Origin: Halosimplex halophilum
Lineage (GTDB): Archaea; Halobacteriota; Halobacteria; Halobacteriales; Haloarculaceae
Direction of reading: 5' to 3'
DNA length: 64,000 nt
Assembly (NCBI RefSeq): GCF_004698125.1
Contig: NZ_ML214297.1
Span: 868,001-932,000 of the forward strand
Both the position numbers and the translations under genes were made by a program. Positions 18,979-27,269 of this stretch are shown here, in pieces. Under the pieces are notes generated by a model. It did no database searches, was not told the DNA's origin, and saw only the letters and a list, made by a program, of their open reading frames with translations. Positions within the stretch are counted from its first letter, which is position 1, and every line of letters starts with the position of its first letter.

Positions 18979-19452
18979 TCACTCGGCGGCCACGTCCGCC
19001 GGCTCGGCGTCGGCCAGTTCCTCGATGCGCTCCGGGTTGACCGGGAAGACGGCCTCGGGCGTCCCGGCGGCCGCCCACACCGTCTCGAAGGTCCGGAGCG
19101 TCTCGTCCAGATAGACTGGGACGGATTGTTCGTGACAGAACGGCGGGACGCCGCCGATCGCCCAGCCCAGCGTCTCCTTCACCTCCCCGGCGTCGGCCAT
19201 CCGAACGTCCGCGGGGTCGACGCCGCGGAGGGCGGCGAGTTTCGCCTCGCTCACCCGGTTGGCGCCGCTGGTGACCACGACGACGGGCTCGCCGGCGACC
19301 ATCGCGATCGAACTCGCGATCTGGGCCACCTCGCAGCCGATCGCCTCGGCGGCGTCCGCCGCGGTCTTCGTCCCCTCGGGGAACTCGTGGACCTCTACCT
19401 CGAACCCCCGTTCGGCCGCCCGCTCCGTGAACTCGCTCGCTCGCGGGTGCAT
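18979..19452 (-). CDS. YbaK/EbsC-type aminoacyl-tRNA deacylase
   Basis: A 157-residue protein of the YbaK/ProX editing family. The fold is visible in VHEFPEGTKTAADAAEAIG, IASSIAMVAGEPVVVVTSGA, and GWAIGGVPPFCH, which holds the conserved GGVPP loop. Family members hydrolyse mischarged tRNA such as Cys-tRNAPro. The ATG at 19452 begins MHPRASEFTERAAERG, the usual start; a longer open frame upstream is not conserved-looking. It is divergent from the next gene. Confidence 0.85.
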   Translation of the reverse strand: MHPRASEFTERAAERGFEVEVHEFPEGTKTAADAAEAIGCEVAQIASSIAMVAGEPVVVVTSGANRVSEAKLAALRGVDPADVRMADAGEVKETLGWAIGGVPPFCHEQSVPVYLDETLRTFETVWAAAGTPEAVFPVNPERIEELADAEPADVAAE

Positions 19453-19506
19453 GCCTCCCCGGACGGAGCGCAACCGTAAATGCGCTCGCCCCCGCAACTC
19501 CCGGGG

Positions 19507-19893
19507 ATGACCACCGACGAACTCGCGGCCTTCGACGAGGCGGTCGTCGAGTCGGTCGCGGCCGACCGCGAGGTGTCCGTCGAGCGACTGACCGATGTCG
19601 TCCGCACCCACCAGGCGAACGTCCGCGAGCTGCCGGGCGTCGAGGACATCGTCTACGAGTGGCGCAACTACTTCCACCTGGACCCGCTGGTCGGCCGCAC
19701 CGAGGACGCGTACTACCTGGCGCTGCCGGACCACGTGTGGGCGGAGTTCACCGACGACCTCGACCTGACCGAGGCGGAGAGCGAGGCCTTGCTCGCCGTC
19801 CACGACGCGCAGGCGCGGGCCGCACCCGACGCGGCGGGCGTCGACGAGACGCGACTCGACGGCGACGCCGCGCTCGTGCTGACGCGTCCGTGA
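19507..19893 (+). CDS. Hypothetical haloarchaeal protein
   Basis: A 128-residue acidic protein not recognised. It contains RTHQANVRELPGVEDIVYEW and NYFHLDPLVGRTEDAYYLAL, with many aromatic residues in the centre. It has no signal peptide or membrane segment. The start at 19507 is chosen because the divergent YbaK-type gene begins at 19452 and upstream in-frame residues are Pro/Arg-rich. Confidence 0.6.
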   Translation: MTTDELAAFDEAVVESVAADREVSVERLTDVVRTHQANVRELPGVEDIVYEWRNYFHLDPLVGRTEDAYYLALPDHVWAEFTDDLDLTEAESEALLAVHDAQARAAPDAAGVDETRLDGDAALVLTRP

Positions 19894-19981
19894 CCTGTCA
19901 CGACCTGGCGGGTCCCCGACGGATCGGTGTCGAAGTGAGAATCTGAGTTTCGACATCCGAAAAAATTATTCTCGAATAGCA

Positions 19982-19990
19982 ATCTTTATG
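19982..19990 (+). promoter_or_regulatory. TATA-like promoter box of dpsA
   Basis: ATCTTTATG, about 30 bp before the dpsA ATG, within the AT-rich stretch 19961-19990. The spacing fits a nearly leaderless transcript. Confidence 0.45.
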
Positions 19991-20017
19991 TGCCGAGCGG
20001 CCGATCTATCGAACGCA

Positions 20018-20566
20018 ATGAGCACCCAGAAGCGCGTCCTGCAGGAGGCCGGCACGGTCGAAGAGAACGAGCTCCGGCTCGAACGGGGGAAGGCCGAGCA
20101 GATCGTCGAGGCGCTGAACGCGGACCTGGCCTCGACGTACATGCTCTACCACCAGCTGAAGAAACACCACTGGAACGTCGAGGGCGCGGAGTTCCGCGAC
20201 CTGCATCTGTTCCTCGGCGAGGCGGCCGACCACGCCGAGGAGGCGGCCGACGAGATCGCCGAGCGGCTCCAGGCGCTCGGCGGCACCCCCGTGGCCAGCC
20301 CGACGAACATCGCGGAGACGGCGCCCGTCGCGTTCGAGGGCGACGATGTCTACGACATCCGCACGTCGCTGGAGAACGACCTCGTCATGTACGGCGACAA
20401 CATCGAGAGCCTCCGCGAGCACGTCGAGCTCGCGACTGACCTGGGCGACCACGCCACCGCCGAGATCCTCCGCGAGATCCTCGTCCAGACCGAGGAGGAC
20501 GCCCACCACATCGAGCACTACCTCGAGGACGACACGCTGGTCACCGCCGAAGCAGTCGAGAAGTGA
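20018..20566 (+). CDS. dpsA: DNA-protecting ferritin-like protein DpsA
   Basis: A 182-residue Dps/ferritin-like protein that stores iron and detoxifies peroxide. Dps ligands are seen in YHQLKKHHWNVEGAEFRDLH and EAADHAEEAADEIAERLQAL; the C-terminal helix ends with EDAHHIEHYLEDD. It forms a dodecamer in Halobacterium salinarum. The start at 20018 (MSTQKRVLQEAG) is the standard one. The convergent small gene just downstream carries an iron-type (DtxR/SirR) operator, so both may respond to metal status. Confidence 0.93.
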   Translation: MSTQKRVLQEAGTVEENELRLERGKAEQIVEALNADLASTYMLYHQLKKHHWNVEGAEFRDLHLFLGEAADHAEEAADEIAERLQALGGTPVASPTNIAETAPVAFEGDDVYDIRTSLENDLVMYGDNIESLREHVELATDLGDHATAEILREILVQTEEDAHHIEHYLEDDTLVTAEAVEK

Positions 20567-20569
20567 GGT

Positions 20570-20764
20570 CTACTCGCGGATCTCGACCGTGAGGTCGGTC
20601 GCGATCCAGCCGTCGCCGTTGCCGTCCTCGGTGAACACCGTCCGCGTCTCCGTCGCCGCGTGGGCGGCGATCGCCGGACAGTCCGCGAACTCCGGTCCCC
20701 CGGCTCCCTCGTTCGGTTCGACACGAGCGCGACCCCCTTCGACCGACTCGTCCGTTGCTTCCAT
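20570..20764 (-). CDS. Small acidic protein behind a DtxR-type operator
   Basis: A 64-residue protein (VFTEDGNGDGWIATDLTVEI at the C-terminal end) typical of small haloarchaeal proteins of unknown function. It is convergent with dpsA, ending four bases from it. Its promoter holds a 16-bp palindrome (20772-20787) between a CTTATC box and the ATG, so transcription is likely leaderless and metal-regulated. I do not know its function. Confidence 0.65.
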   Translation of the reverse strand: MEATDESVEGGRARVEPNEGAGGPEFADCPAIAAHAATETRTVFTEDGNGDGWIATDLTVEIRE

Positions 20765-20771
20765 ATCTCGG

Positions 20772-20787
20772 TTTAGGCCGACCTAAA
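20772..20787. promoter_or_regulatory. Palindromic DtxR/SirR-like operator
   Basis: TTTAGGCCGACCTAAA is a near-perfect inverted repeat (TTTAGG...CCTAAA). It matches the TTAGG-CCTAA style of DtxR-family metal regulator sites, which in haloarchaea are read by SirR and Idr proteins. On the minus strand it sits between a TATA-like CTTATC (20790-20795) and the ATG at 20764, where a bound repressor would block initiation. Confidence 0.65.
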
Positions 20788-20929
20788 GAGATAAGGGTTG
20801 CGGTCGTTCCCGGTATTTGCCACGCCGGCGTTCCGGGTCACCGGCGTCCCGGCGCCGGGCGCGAGTTCGACGGGCCCACGCCGCGTACGAGTCCGGGGGA
20901 TTCATTACGCGGGTCGCGTACGCGAGCAC

Positions 20930-22027
20930 ATGGAACCCCTCTCGGTCGGGATCGTCGGCTGTGGCAACATCAGTTCGCGATACCTCGACGCGGACGCCAC
21001 CTTCGACGCCTTCGACATCGTCGCCTGTGCCGATCTGGACGCAGAGCTGGCCCGCGAGACGGCCGCCGAACACGGGATCGAGGCCCAGTCGGTCGACGAA
21101 CTGCTCGCGGACGACACCGTCGAGGCCGTCGTCAACCTGACGCCGCCGAGCGCCCACGCGGGGGTCATCACGGACGCGCTGGACGCCGGCAACCACGTCT
21201 ACACCGAGAAACCGTTCGCCGCGACGGCCGAGGAGGCCGAGTCGATCCGCGAGCGGGCCGCCGAGTCGGGCCTGCTCGTCGGTTCGGCGCCGGACACGTT
21301 CCTCGGCGCGGGCCTGCAGACGGCCCGGGCGGTGCTGGACGAGGGCCGGATCGGCGAGCCCGTGGGCGCGACCGCCCACTGGACCTCGCCGGGCCACGAG
21401 CTGTGGCACCCGAACCCCGACCTGTACTACCAGGAGGGCGGCGGGCCGCTGTTCGACATGGGGCCGTACTACGTGACCGCGCTGGTCTTCCTGCTGGGGA
21501 GCGCCGAGCGCGTCGCGGGGTCGGTCAGCCGCCCGCACGCCACCAGGACTATCGAGAGCGACGCGCGGAAGGGCGAGGAGATCGACGTGGAGGTACCGAC
21601 CCACGAGGCCGGCATCGTCGACTTCGCCGGCGGCGCGACGGCGAACCTGCTGATGAGCTTCGACGTGGAGGCGTCGACGCTCCCGTTCCCCGCCTTCGAG
21701 ATCTACGGGACCGAGGGGACCCTGGCGCTGCCCGACCCGAACCACTTCGAGGGGCCCGTCCGCGTCCGGGACCACGAGGACGACGACTGGGAGACCGTCC
21801 CGCTGACCCACGAGTACACCGCCGGCCGCGGGGCGGGCCTCGCGGACCTCGCCTTCGCCGTCCGCGGCGACTGGGACCACCGCACCAGCGGCGACCTCGC
21901 CGGCCACGTCCTCGACGTGATGTCGGCGGTCCGCACGTCCTCCGAGGAGAGCGCGTTCGCGACTATCGACTCCGACCCCGGCCGCCCCGCGCCGCTCCCG
22001 ACCGACTTCCCGGACGTGGACCCCTAG
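20930..22027 (+). CDS. Gfo/Idh/MocA-family oxidoreductase
   Basis: A 365-residue NAD(P)-dependent dehydrogenase. The N terminus has the Rossmann motif VGIVGCGNISSRYLDADATF, followed by the family signature EKPFAATAEEA (EKP) and a C-terminal alpha/beta domain with GGGPLFDMGPYYVTALVFLL. Such enzymes oxidise sugars, inositols or similar polyols; the substrate cannot be read from sequence. It stands apart from the sugar genes at 31-37 kb. The ATG at 20930 is fixed by the Rossmann start. Confidence 0.85.
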   Translation: MEPLSVGIVGCGNISSRYLDADATFDAFDIVACADLDAELARETAAEHGIEAQSVDELLADDTVEAVVNLTPPSAHAGVITDALDAGNHVYTEKPFAATAEEAESIRERAAESGLLVGSAPDTFLGAGLQTARAVLDEGRIGEPVGATAHWTSPGHELWHPNPDLYYQEGGGPLFDMGPYYVTALVFLLGSAERVAGSVSRPHATRTIESDARKGEEIDVEVPTHEAGIVDFAGGATANLLMSFDVEASTLPFPAFEIYGTEGTLALPDPNHFEGPVRVRDHEDDDWETVPLTHEYTAGRGAGLADLAFAVRGDWDHRTSGDLAGHVLDVMSAVRTSSEESAFATIDSDPGRPAPLPTDFPDVDP

Positions 22028-22105
22028 AACCCGACCGTTCGGTCCTGTCGATCAGCTGTCGCGCGAGTGGTGACGTTTTTTCCGTCGGCCCGCGAAGGAC
22101 GGGAC

Positions 22106-22837
22106 ATGACCGACGACTCCTCGGACGAGGACCTGGCGCGGCTGGTCGGCGACCTCGTCCGGACCCTGCGCGAACTCGAGGACGAACTGGAGCCGCCGCG
22201 ACCCGACGACGGGCCGCGGCTCCCGACGCCGCGGGACCTGCGGCGGTTCACCAGCGAGGTCGCCATCCCCGGGTTCATCCTGATCCTGGAAACGAACATC
22301 CGCGCGCTCCGGCTCCTCCAGCGCGCGCTGCGGCTCGCCGACGGCGCCGACGAGGCCCGCCGCGAGACCGAACAGCTCCGCGAGCGCGCCAAGTCCGCCA
22401 GCGAGTCGACGCTCTCGCGGCTCGACGACGCGCTCGTCGACCTCCAGGACGCCGTCGAGGGGCGACCGAACGACGACGAGGCGGCGGAGCTGCTCGACGA
22501 CGCCCGCGAGCTGCGGGCGGAGATCCAGCGCCGCATCCGCGAGAGCACCCGTCCGGCCGACGGCGCGGCCGGGTCGTCGGACGGGGGATCCGGCGACTCG
22601 TCAGACCGCGACGACAGGGGGGAGTCAGGTGGGGACGACGAGGGCGACGACGCGGTCTCGGTGGACGTGGACGCCGAGCTGGAGTCGATCAAGCGCGACC
22701 TCGACGACCTCCCCGACGCCGACGACGTACCGGCCGACGGCGACGGTGGCGACCCCGGGAACGGCCCGCAGGACGGCGACGACGCCGGACCGGACGACTC
22801 CGGGGCGGACGACGCCGACGGCGCGGACCGCGAGTAG
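22106..22837 (+). CDS. Hypothetical haloarchaeal protein with acidic tail
   Basis: A 243-residue protein that I do not assign to a named family. Residues 5-90 hold a charged helix (LVGDLVRTLRELEDELEPPR) and a more hydrophobic stretch (SEVAIPGFILILETNIRALR) that could touch the membrane. A coiled-coil-like part follows (ETEQLRERAKSASESTLSRL), and the last 80 residues are almost all Asp, Gly and Ser. It may be a membrane-associated or scaffold protein; that is only inference. Confidence 0.6.
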   Translation: MTDDSSDEDLARLVGDLVRTLRELEDELEPPRPDDGPRLPTPRDLRRFTSEVAIPGFILILETNIRALRLLQRALRLADGADEARRETEQLRERAKSASESTLSRLDDALVDLQDAVEGRPNDDEAAELLDDARELRAEIQRRIRESTRPADGAAGSSDGGSGDSSDRDDRGESGGDDEGDDAVSVDVDAELESIKRDLDDLPDADDVPADGDGGDPGNGPQDGDDAGPDDSGADDADGADRE

Positions 22838-22929
22838 CTCACCCGCGGTGAACCGCGTTTCTCTTCGGCGGAACCACTGACCGAGATCGCCGAACGACCG
22901 TTCCGTTTATAACTAAATAAACATAATGA

Positions 22930-22937
22930 TTTATTAT
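22930..22937 (+). promoter_or_regulatory. TATA-like promoter box
   Basis: TTTATTAT about 27-34 bp before the ATG at 22964, inside a strongly AT-rich stretch (22905-22938) that also holds a second TTTATAAC. A leaderless start for the following gene is likely. Confidence 0.5.
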
Positions 22938-22963
22938 CCACCACGTGTAACCGTCGAGTACCC

Positions 22964-23452
22964 ATGACGCCAACCGAGCGGACGGGGGACCGGCGCGTCG
23001 CGCTGTGGCTCAGGGAGACGCTCCCGGAGCCGGCGGCGCGCCAGCGAGGCCGGCTCGCCGACAGCCTGCGCGACCTCGAGGCGGCCGGGCGGGTCGACTC
23101 GTACGAGGTGACGACCTGTCCGAAGCGCATCCGCCGGGAGAACCCCGAGGCGGTAGCGGCTCGTGACCGCTACCTGGCGTTCTCGCGGTGGGCGCGCGAC
23201 CGCGGCGTGCGCTTGCGGCCGTTTTTCGCGACGCGCGAGTGTTACGCCGCGGACACCGGCGAGCTCTGCGACTGGCTGGTCTTCCCCGCGATCACCCTCG
23301 CAGTCTACGACGAGGGCGACCTCGCCGCCGTCTACCCGCACGCCGACGGCGACGACTACCGCTCGGTAGCGGATGGGTTGTCTGCCCTCGCCGGGGACGC
23401 TCCCGATTCGGTCGACGACCGCGACCGCTCGCTGGTCGCGCCCGCCGACTGA
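22964..23452 (+). CDS. Hypothetical haloarchaeal protein
   Basis: A 162-residue protein with VALWLRETLPEPAARQRGRL and LADSLRDLEAAGRVDSYEVT, then TCPKRIRRENPEAVAARDRY, FFATRECYAADTGELCDWLV and a C-terminal acidic tail. Cys residues at about 48, 91 and 101 could bind metal. The N-terminal half reads like a helix-turn-helix-like lead. No named family is recognised. Confidence 0.6.
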   Translation: MTPTERTGDRRVALWLRETLPEPAARQRGRLADSLRDLEAAGRVDSYEVTTCPKRIRRENPEAVAARDRYLAFSRWARDRGVRLRPFFATRECYAADTGELCDWLVFPAITLAVYDEGDLAAVYPHADGDDYRSVADGLSALAGDAPDSVDDRDRSLVAPAD

Positions 23453-23656
23453 ACCCCTGCTGTCAGCCACCCGCAACCCCCACCCCTGCCACCCCGGCGA
23501 GGGGGACCGGCCTCCCGCCGGTCCGGATTCTCCGCGGGCGCCGCGAGACCACCGAGCACTCGATATCGCGTCCCGGTCGCCCGTTCCTGTTGCGACCGCT
23601 TCACTCGAAAGTGGGAAGGGGATATTTATACGTTTGGATATTTCAACGTATCTACC

Positions 23657-23666
23657 ATATTTTATC
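23657..23666 (+). promoter_or_regulatory. TATA-like promoter box
   Basis: ATATTTTATC about 27 bp before the ATG at 23691, fitting a leaderless transcript. A second candidate, ATATTTATA, lies at 23622-23630 and would give a leader of about 40 bases. Confidence 0.45.
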
Positions 23667-23690
23667 ACTCGTCGGGGCGTCTCCGGTTCC

Positions 23691-25232
23691 ATGAGTTCCG
23701 AAGCGGAGCTGACCCACGACGAGGCAGTCGCGGACGTGCGTGCGTTCGTCGACGCGGTCGAGTCGACCCATCCGGCGCCGTTCGCCCGTGCGGGCGGGCG
23801 GTTCACGTACTACCGTCGAGCGCAGTCCGTGATCGACGACCTGCCGACCGACGGCTGTTCGGAGCGGGCCCTCCGAGAGGTAGTCGCCGGACTGGCGTCG
23901 AACGTCGCGGAGTATCACACGTTTGTCGTCCACCCCGCAGCGGACGGCACCCTCCCGGTTTCGCTCGGTATCGTCGACGGCGCGATCCGGGTCAGGGCCG
24001 CCGAGGCGGACGGCCGACGCGAACTCGTCGGAGCGCGACTGGGCAGCGTCGACGGGACGAACGTCGCGGATCTCGTCGGTCGACAGGCACGACTCCGCGG
24101 GAGCGAGACGCCCCACGGCGACCTGGGGAACCTCTTGCGGTCGCTGCGAAAGTGGCGCTCGCTCCCGTTGCTGCTGGACCGCGAGGATTCGCCCGACCGC
24201 GTGGGTTTCGAGTTCGAACTGCCGGACGGGACGACCCGAACCGAGACGCTCGGTCCCACGGCGGACGGCGAGTCGACCGTCGGGCCCTCGACGCTCGACC
24301 GTCCCACCTCGGAAGGGTGGCCCGCGTATCGACTCCTCCCCGACCGCGACGCCGCGTGGCTGGTGATCCCCTCGATGACGGACTACCGGGAGCACTACGA
24401 GCTGTTCCGCGACGTGCTCGACGACCTCGACGCACTCGACGATGAAACCCTGGAGCGTGTCCGGTCGCTGGCAAGCGCTCATACGGGTGAGCCGGCCCCC
24501 GACGACATCGACGACGCGATCGACGGGATCCCCTCCGCCCTGGCGATTTTCCGGGAGCTCGCGGCGGAGATGGCGGCGGCGGAGACGGAGACGCTGGTCG
24601 TCGACGTGCGGGGCAACGAGGGCGGCAACCGGTTGCTGGCCGACCTGCTGGCGTACGTCCTCTACGGGTGGGAGGGCGTGGCGACGGCCCGGGACCGGCC
24701 GAGCGCAATCCGCTACTCCGACCGGTTCGTCGCCGAGCGCGGCACCGGCCCGTTCGACCACGCGAGCGAGGGGCGTGACTGGGACCTCCACCCCGGCGAG
24801 TACGTGGTCGACGACGGCGATCCGTCGGTCGAGGAACTGCAGCACGGCCTGGGGTCGCTCCCGACGTTCGAACGACTGGAAGCGCCCGACTGGTCCGCCG
24901 CCGCCCGCTACACGCCGTCGGACCTCGTCGTCGTCACCGACGCGCGAACGCTCAGCGCGGGGTTCTCGCTGCTCGCGGCGCTCCGCCGACTGGGCGCCGC
25001 CGTCGTCGGAACCGCGCCGGTCCAGGCACCGACGTACTTCGGGGACCTGATCGGGTTTTCGCTCCCGAACTCGGGGATCGAGGCGAAGACGGCCACCACG
25101 CGGATCGAGACGCTCCCCGACGGTCCCGACGAGGTGCTCGAACCGGATCGGCGGCTGACGAGCGAGGCCTTCGACCGCTACGACTACGACCGCGACGCGA
25201 GCGTGCTGCTCGCGCTCGACGAGTACTGCTGA
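23691..25232 (+). CDS. S41-family peptidase-like protein
   Basis: A 513-residue cytoplasmic protein of the tail-specific protease (S41) type. The C-terminal half contains ETLVVDVRGNEGGNRLLADL, the S41 core, and VVTDARTLSAGFSLLAALRR, whose Ser is the probable nucleophile. The N-terminal 130 residues (DEAVADVRAFVDAVESTHPA, then VIDDLPTDG) form the usual helical lead. No signal peptide is seen, unlike many secreted S41 enzymes. The catalytic Lys is not evident, so activity is likely but not certain. Confidence 0.75.
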   Translation: MSSEAELTHDEAVADVRAFVDAVESTHPAPFARAGGRFTYYRRAQSVIDDLPTDGCSERALREVVAGLASNVAEYHTFVVHPAADGTLPVSLGIVDGAIRVRAAEADGRRELVGARLGSVDGTNVADLVGRQARLRGSETPHGDLGNLLRSLRKWRSLPLLLDREDSPDRVGFEFELPDGTTRTETLGPTADGESTVGPSTLDRPTSEGWPAYRLLPDRDAAWLVIPSMTDYREHYELFRDVLDDLDALDDETLERVRSLASAHTGEPAPDDIDDAIDGIPSALAIFRELAAEMAAAETETLVVDVRGNEGGNRLLADLLAYVLYGWEGVATARDRPSAIRYSDRFVAERGTGPFDHASEGRDWDLHPGEYVVDDGDPSVEELQHGLGSLPTFERLEAPDWSAAARYTPSDLVVVTDARTLSAGFSLLAALRRLGAAVVGTAPVQAPTYFGDLIGFSLPNSGIEAKTATTRIETLPDGPDEVLEPDRRLTSEAFDRYDYDRDASVLLALDEYC

Positions 25233-25263
25233 CGCTCGAAACCGCGAAAGTCGGGACCGGAAT

Positions 25264-25641
25264 TCAGACCGACTCGAACCGGTAGCCGTCCCACTCCTGG
25301 CTCTCGGGCACCTTGATGCCCGCCTCGGGGTCGCGCAGTTCCTCGGCGTAGACCGGCTCGACGGCGTCGCCGGTCTCGACCGCCTCGGTCGTGACCTGCC
25401 CGACCGCGCGGACGTAGTCGTCGGTCAGGTCCTCGCCGCCGAGATCGAACTGGACGATCGCGATGGTGTTGGGCGCGCGGACGCCGGGCGGCGTCGCCGT
25501 GGACTTCGTCCAGGTGACGACCTCGCCGGTCCGCCCGGAGAGATCGAGCGTCTCCGTCTGTTTCGCCCCGCACTCGGGACAGAGGGTGTGGCCGGGGTAC
25601 GTGACGTGTCCGTTCTCGCAGACGTGGGCGTCGAACGACAT
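25264..25641 (-). CDS. Beta-ketothiolase beta subunit-like (Zn-ribbon OB-fold)
   Basis: A 125-residue DUF35-type protein: a zinc ribbon (CENGHVTYPGHTLCPECG) followed by an OB fold (GEVVTWTKSTATPPGV, then NTIAIVQFDLGGEDL). In haloarchaea such proteins pair with a thiolase subunit; in Haloferax mediterranei the pair is BktB alpha and beta, needed for 3-ketovaleryl-CoA in PHBV synthesis. Here it overlaps the thiolase stop by one base, as expected for a two-subunit enzyme. Assignment to BktB beta rests on this arrangement and on family knowledge. Confidence 0.75.
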   Translation of the reverse strand: MSFDAHVCENGHVTYPGHTLCPECGAKQTETLDLSGRTGEVVTWTKSTATPPGVRAPNTIAIVQFDLGGEDLTDDYVRAVGQVTTEAVETGDAVEPVYAEELRDPEAGIKVPESQEWDGYRFESV

Positions 25642-26789
25642 TATCGTGCCTCCATGATGGTGGTGATGACGCAGTTCCCGAACCCGCCGACGTTGCAGGC
25701 GAGGCCCGTGTCCGCCTCGACCTGGCGGGGGCCTGCCTCGCCGACGAGCTGTTTGTATATCTCGTAGCCCTGTGCGACCCCGCTGGCGCCCAGCGGGTGC
25801 CCCTTCGACTTCAGGCCGCCCGAGGTGTTGATCGGCAGTTCGCCGTCCTTCTCGGTGCGGCCTTGCTCGACCTGCTTCCAGGCTTCGCCGTGCTCGGCGA
25901 AGCCACAGCCCTCCATCTGGAGGAACTCAAGGATGGTGAACATGTCGTGGAGCTCCGCCACGTCGATGTCGTCGGGGCCGATCCCGGCCATCTCGTAGGC
26001 CATGTCGGACGAATCGACGACGCCCCCCATGACGGTGGGGTCGTCGCGCTCGTGGACGACGTGGGTGTCCGTCGCGCCCGCGATGCCCGAGACGACGGCG
26101 TAGTCGTCGGTGATCTCCTTCGCCTTCTCCTCGGTTGTGAACACGAGGCCGGAGCTCCCGTCCGTGATCGGACAGAAGTCGTACAGCCGGAGCGGGTCCG
26201 CGACGATCGGACTTTCGAGGGCGGTCTCCTCGTCGATCTCCTTCCGGAACTGGGCGTGGGGGTTGTCGACGCCGTTTTTGTGGTTCTTGACCGCGACCTT
26301 CGCAAGCGAGTCCCGGGGCGCGTCGAACCGTTCGAGGTAGTGGCGGGCGGTCATGCCCGCGAACGACGGCAGGGTGAGGCCGTGCTTGTACTCGGCGGGG
26401 TGGGTGATCGAGGCGATGATGTCCGTCGACTCGGCGGTCGAGCGGTGGGTCATCTTCTCGCCGCCGACGAGCAGCGTCATGTCGCTCGCCCCGGAGGCGA
26501 TCGACTGCCAGGCCTCGTAGATGCCCGCGCCGCCCGAGGAGGAGGTCTGGTCGACGCGCTCGCTGTAGGCCGGCATGAGCCCGAGGTCGTGGGCGAGGGC
26601 GTTCATGATCCCGCCCTGGCCCTCGAACTCGCCGCTGGCCATGTTCGAGACGTAGAGGTGGTCCACGTCCGCCGGCTCGACGCCGGCGTCGTCGAGCGCG
26701 GCCTCGCCCGCCTGGGCGATCAGCTCCCGTATCCAGGCGTCGCGCTCGCCGAACTTCGTCATCGACGCGCCGATCACTGCGACTGTCAT
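25641..26789 (-). CDS. Thiolase-family protein, beta-ketothiolase alpha subunit-like
   Basis: A 382-residue thiolase-family protein. It starts MTVAVIGASMTKFGERD and has VYVSN-like and ISDGSSG-like core elements (CPITDGSSGLVFTTEE), plus the His-bearing GLKSKGHPLGASG loop and the C-terminal CNVGGFGNC. At the position of the usual nucleophilic Cys the sequence reads QTSSSGGAG, so the residue is Ser (about residue 83). That is the known trait of the haloarchaeal BktB alpha type (Ser-His-His). ATG 26789 is preferred to the GTG at 26798. Confidence 0.8.
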   Translation of the reverse strand: MTVAVIGASMTKFGERDAWIRELIAQAGEAALDDAGVEPADVDHLYVSNMASGEFEGQGGIMNALAHDLGLMPAYSERVDQTSSSGGAGIYEAWQSIASGASDMTLLVGGEKMTHRSTAESTDIIASITHPAEYKHGLTLPSFAGMTARHYLERFDAPRDSLAKVAVKNHKNGVDNPHAQFRKEIDEETALESPIVADPLRLYDFCPITDGSSGLVFTTEEKAKEITDDYAVVSGIAGATDTHVVHERDDPTVMGGVVDSSDMAYEMAGIGPDDIDVAELHDMFTILEFLQMEGCGFAEHGEAWKQVEQGRTEKDGELPINTSGGLKSKGHPLGASGVAQGYEIYKQLVGEAGPRQVEADTGLACNVGGFGNCVITTIMEAR

Positions 26790-26912
26790 GTGTGCCACCT
26801 CGGAGGGCTGTAATGTGGGTGTTACGGTGGCGAGGGTCCGCGGCGCGGCCGCCGCGATGGGTCAGGGGGCCGGGCGGGCGCCGCCCGGTCAGTAAAACTA
26901 ACGGTCGTCGGG

Positions 26913-27269
26913 TCAGTAGAACGAGCGGGCGCTGGCCTTCCACTCCTCGCCCTTCCGCACGTCCTTCGGCCAGCGGCTCCGGCCCATGGACTTCATCCGA
27001 GCCGCGAGCTTCCATGCGTCGGCCCGTTCTTCCTCGTCGCGCTCGGCGGCCGCCGCGGCCGCCGCGACCTGGCGGTCGTGGAGGTGCGCGCCGACCGCCG
27101 AGGCGATGGCCGCGGCCTCGGCCGCGTCGGCGTCTGCGGGGATCGACAGCGACACTTCCTCGCCGTCGACTGTGAGCGCCACCGTCTCGCCACTCGACCC
27201 GTCGCCGGACCCGTCGGCGGTCGGGTCGGCGTCCGATGCCTCGCCGTCGGAGAGTGCTGTGTCGGCCAT
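26913..27269 (-). CDS. pccX: Propionyl-CoA carboxylase small subunit-like protein
   Basis: A 118-residue protein between the thiolase and the carboxyltransferase gene. The N-terminal half is acidic, the centre has VDGEEVSLSIPADADAAEAA and a helical AAAAAAERDEEERADAWKL stretch, and the C terminus (MKSMGRSRWPKDVRKGEEWK) is basic. Haloferax mediterranei has a third small subunit, PccX, required for propionyl-CoA carboxylase; size, position and partner fit. Its start codon overlaps the pccB stop (TAATG). Confidence 0.75.
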   Translation of the reverse strand: MADTALSDGEASDADPTADGSGDGSSGETVALTVDGEEVSLSIPADADAAEAAAIASAVGAHLHDRQVAAAAAAAERDEEERADAWKLAARMKSMGRSRWPKDVRKGEEWKASARSFY

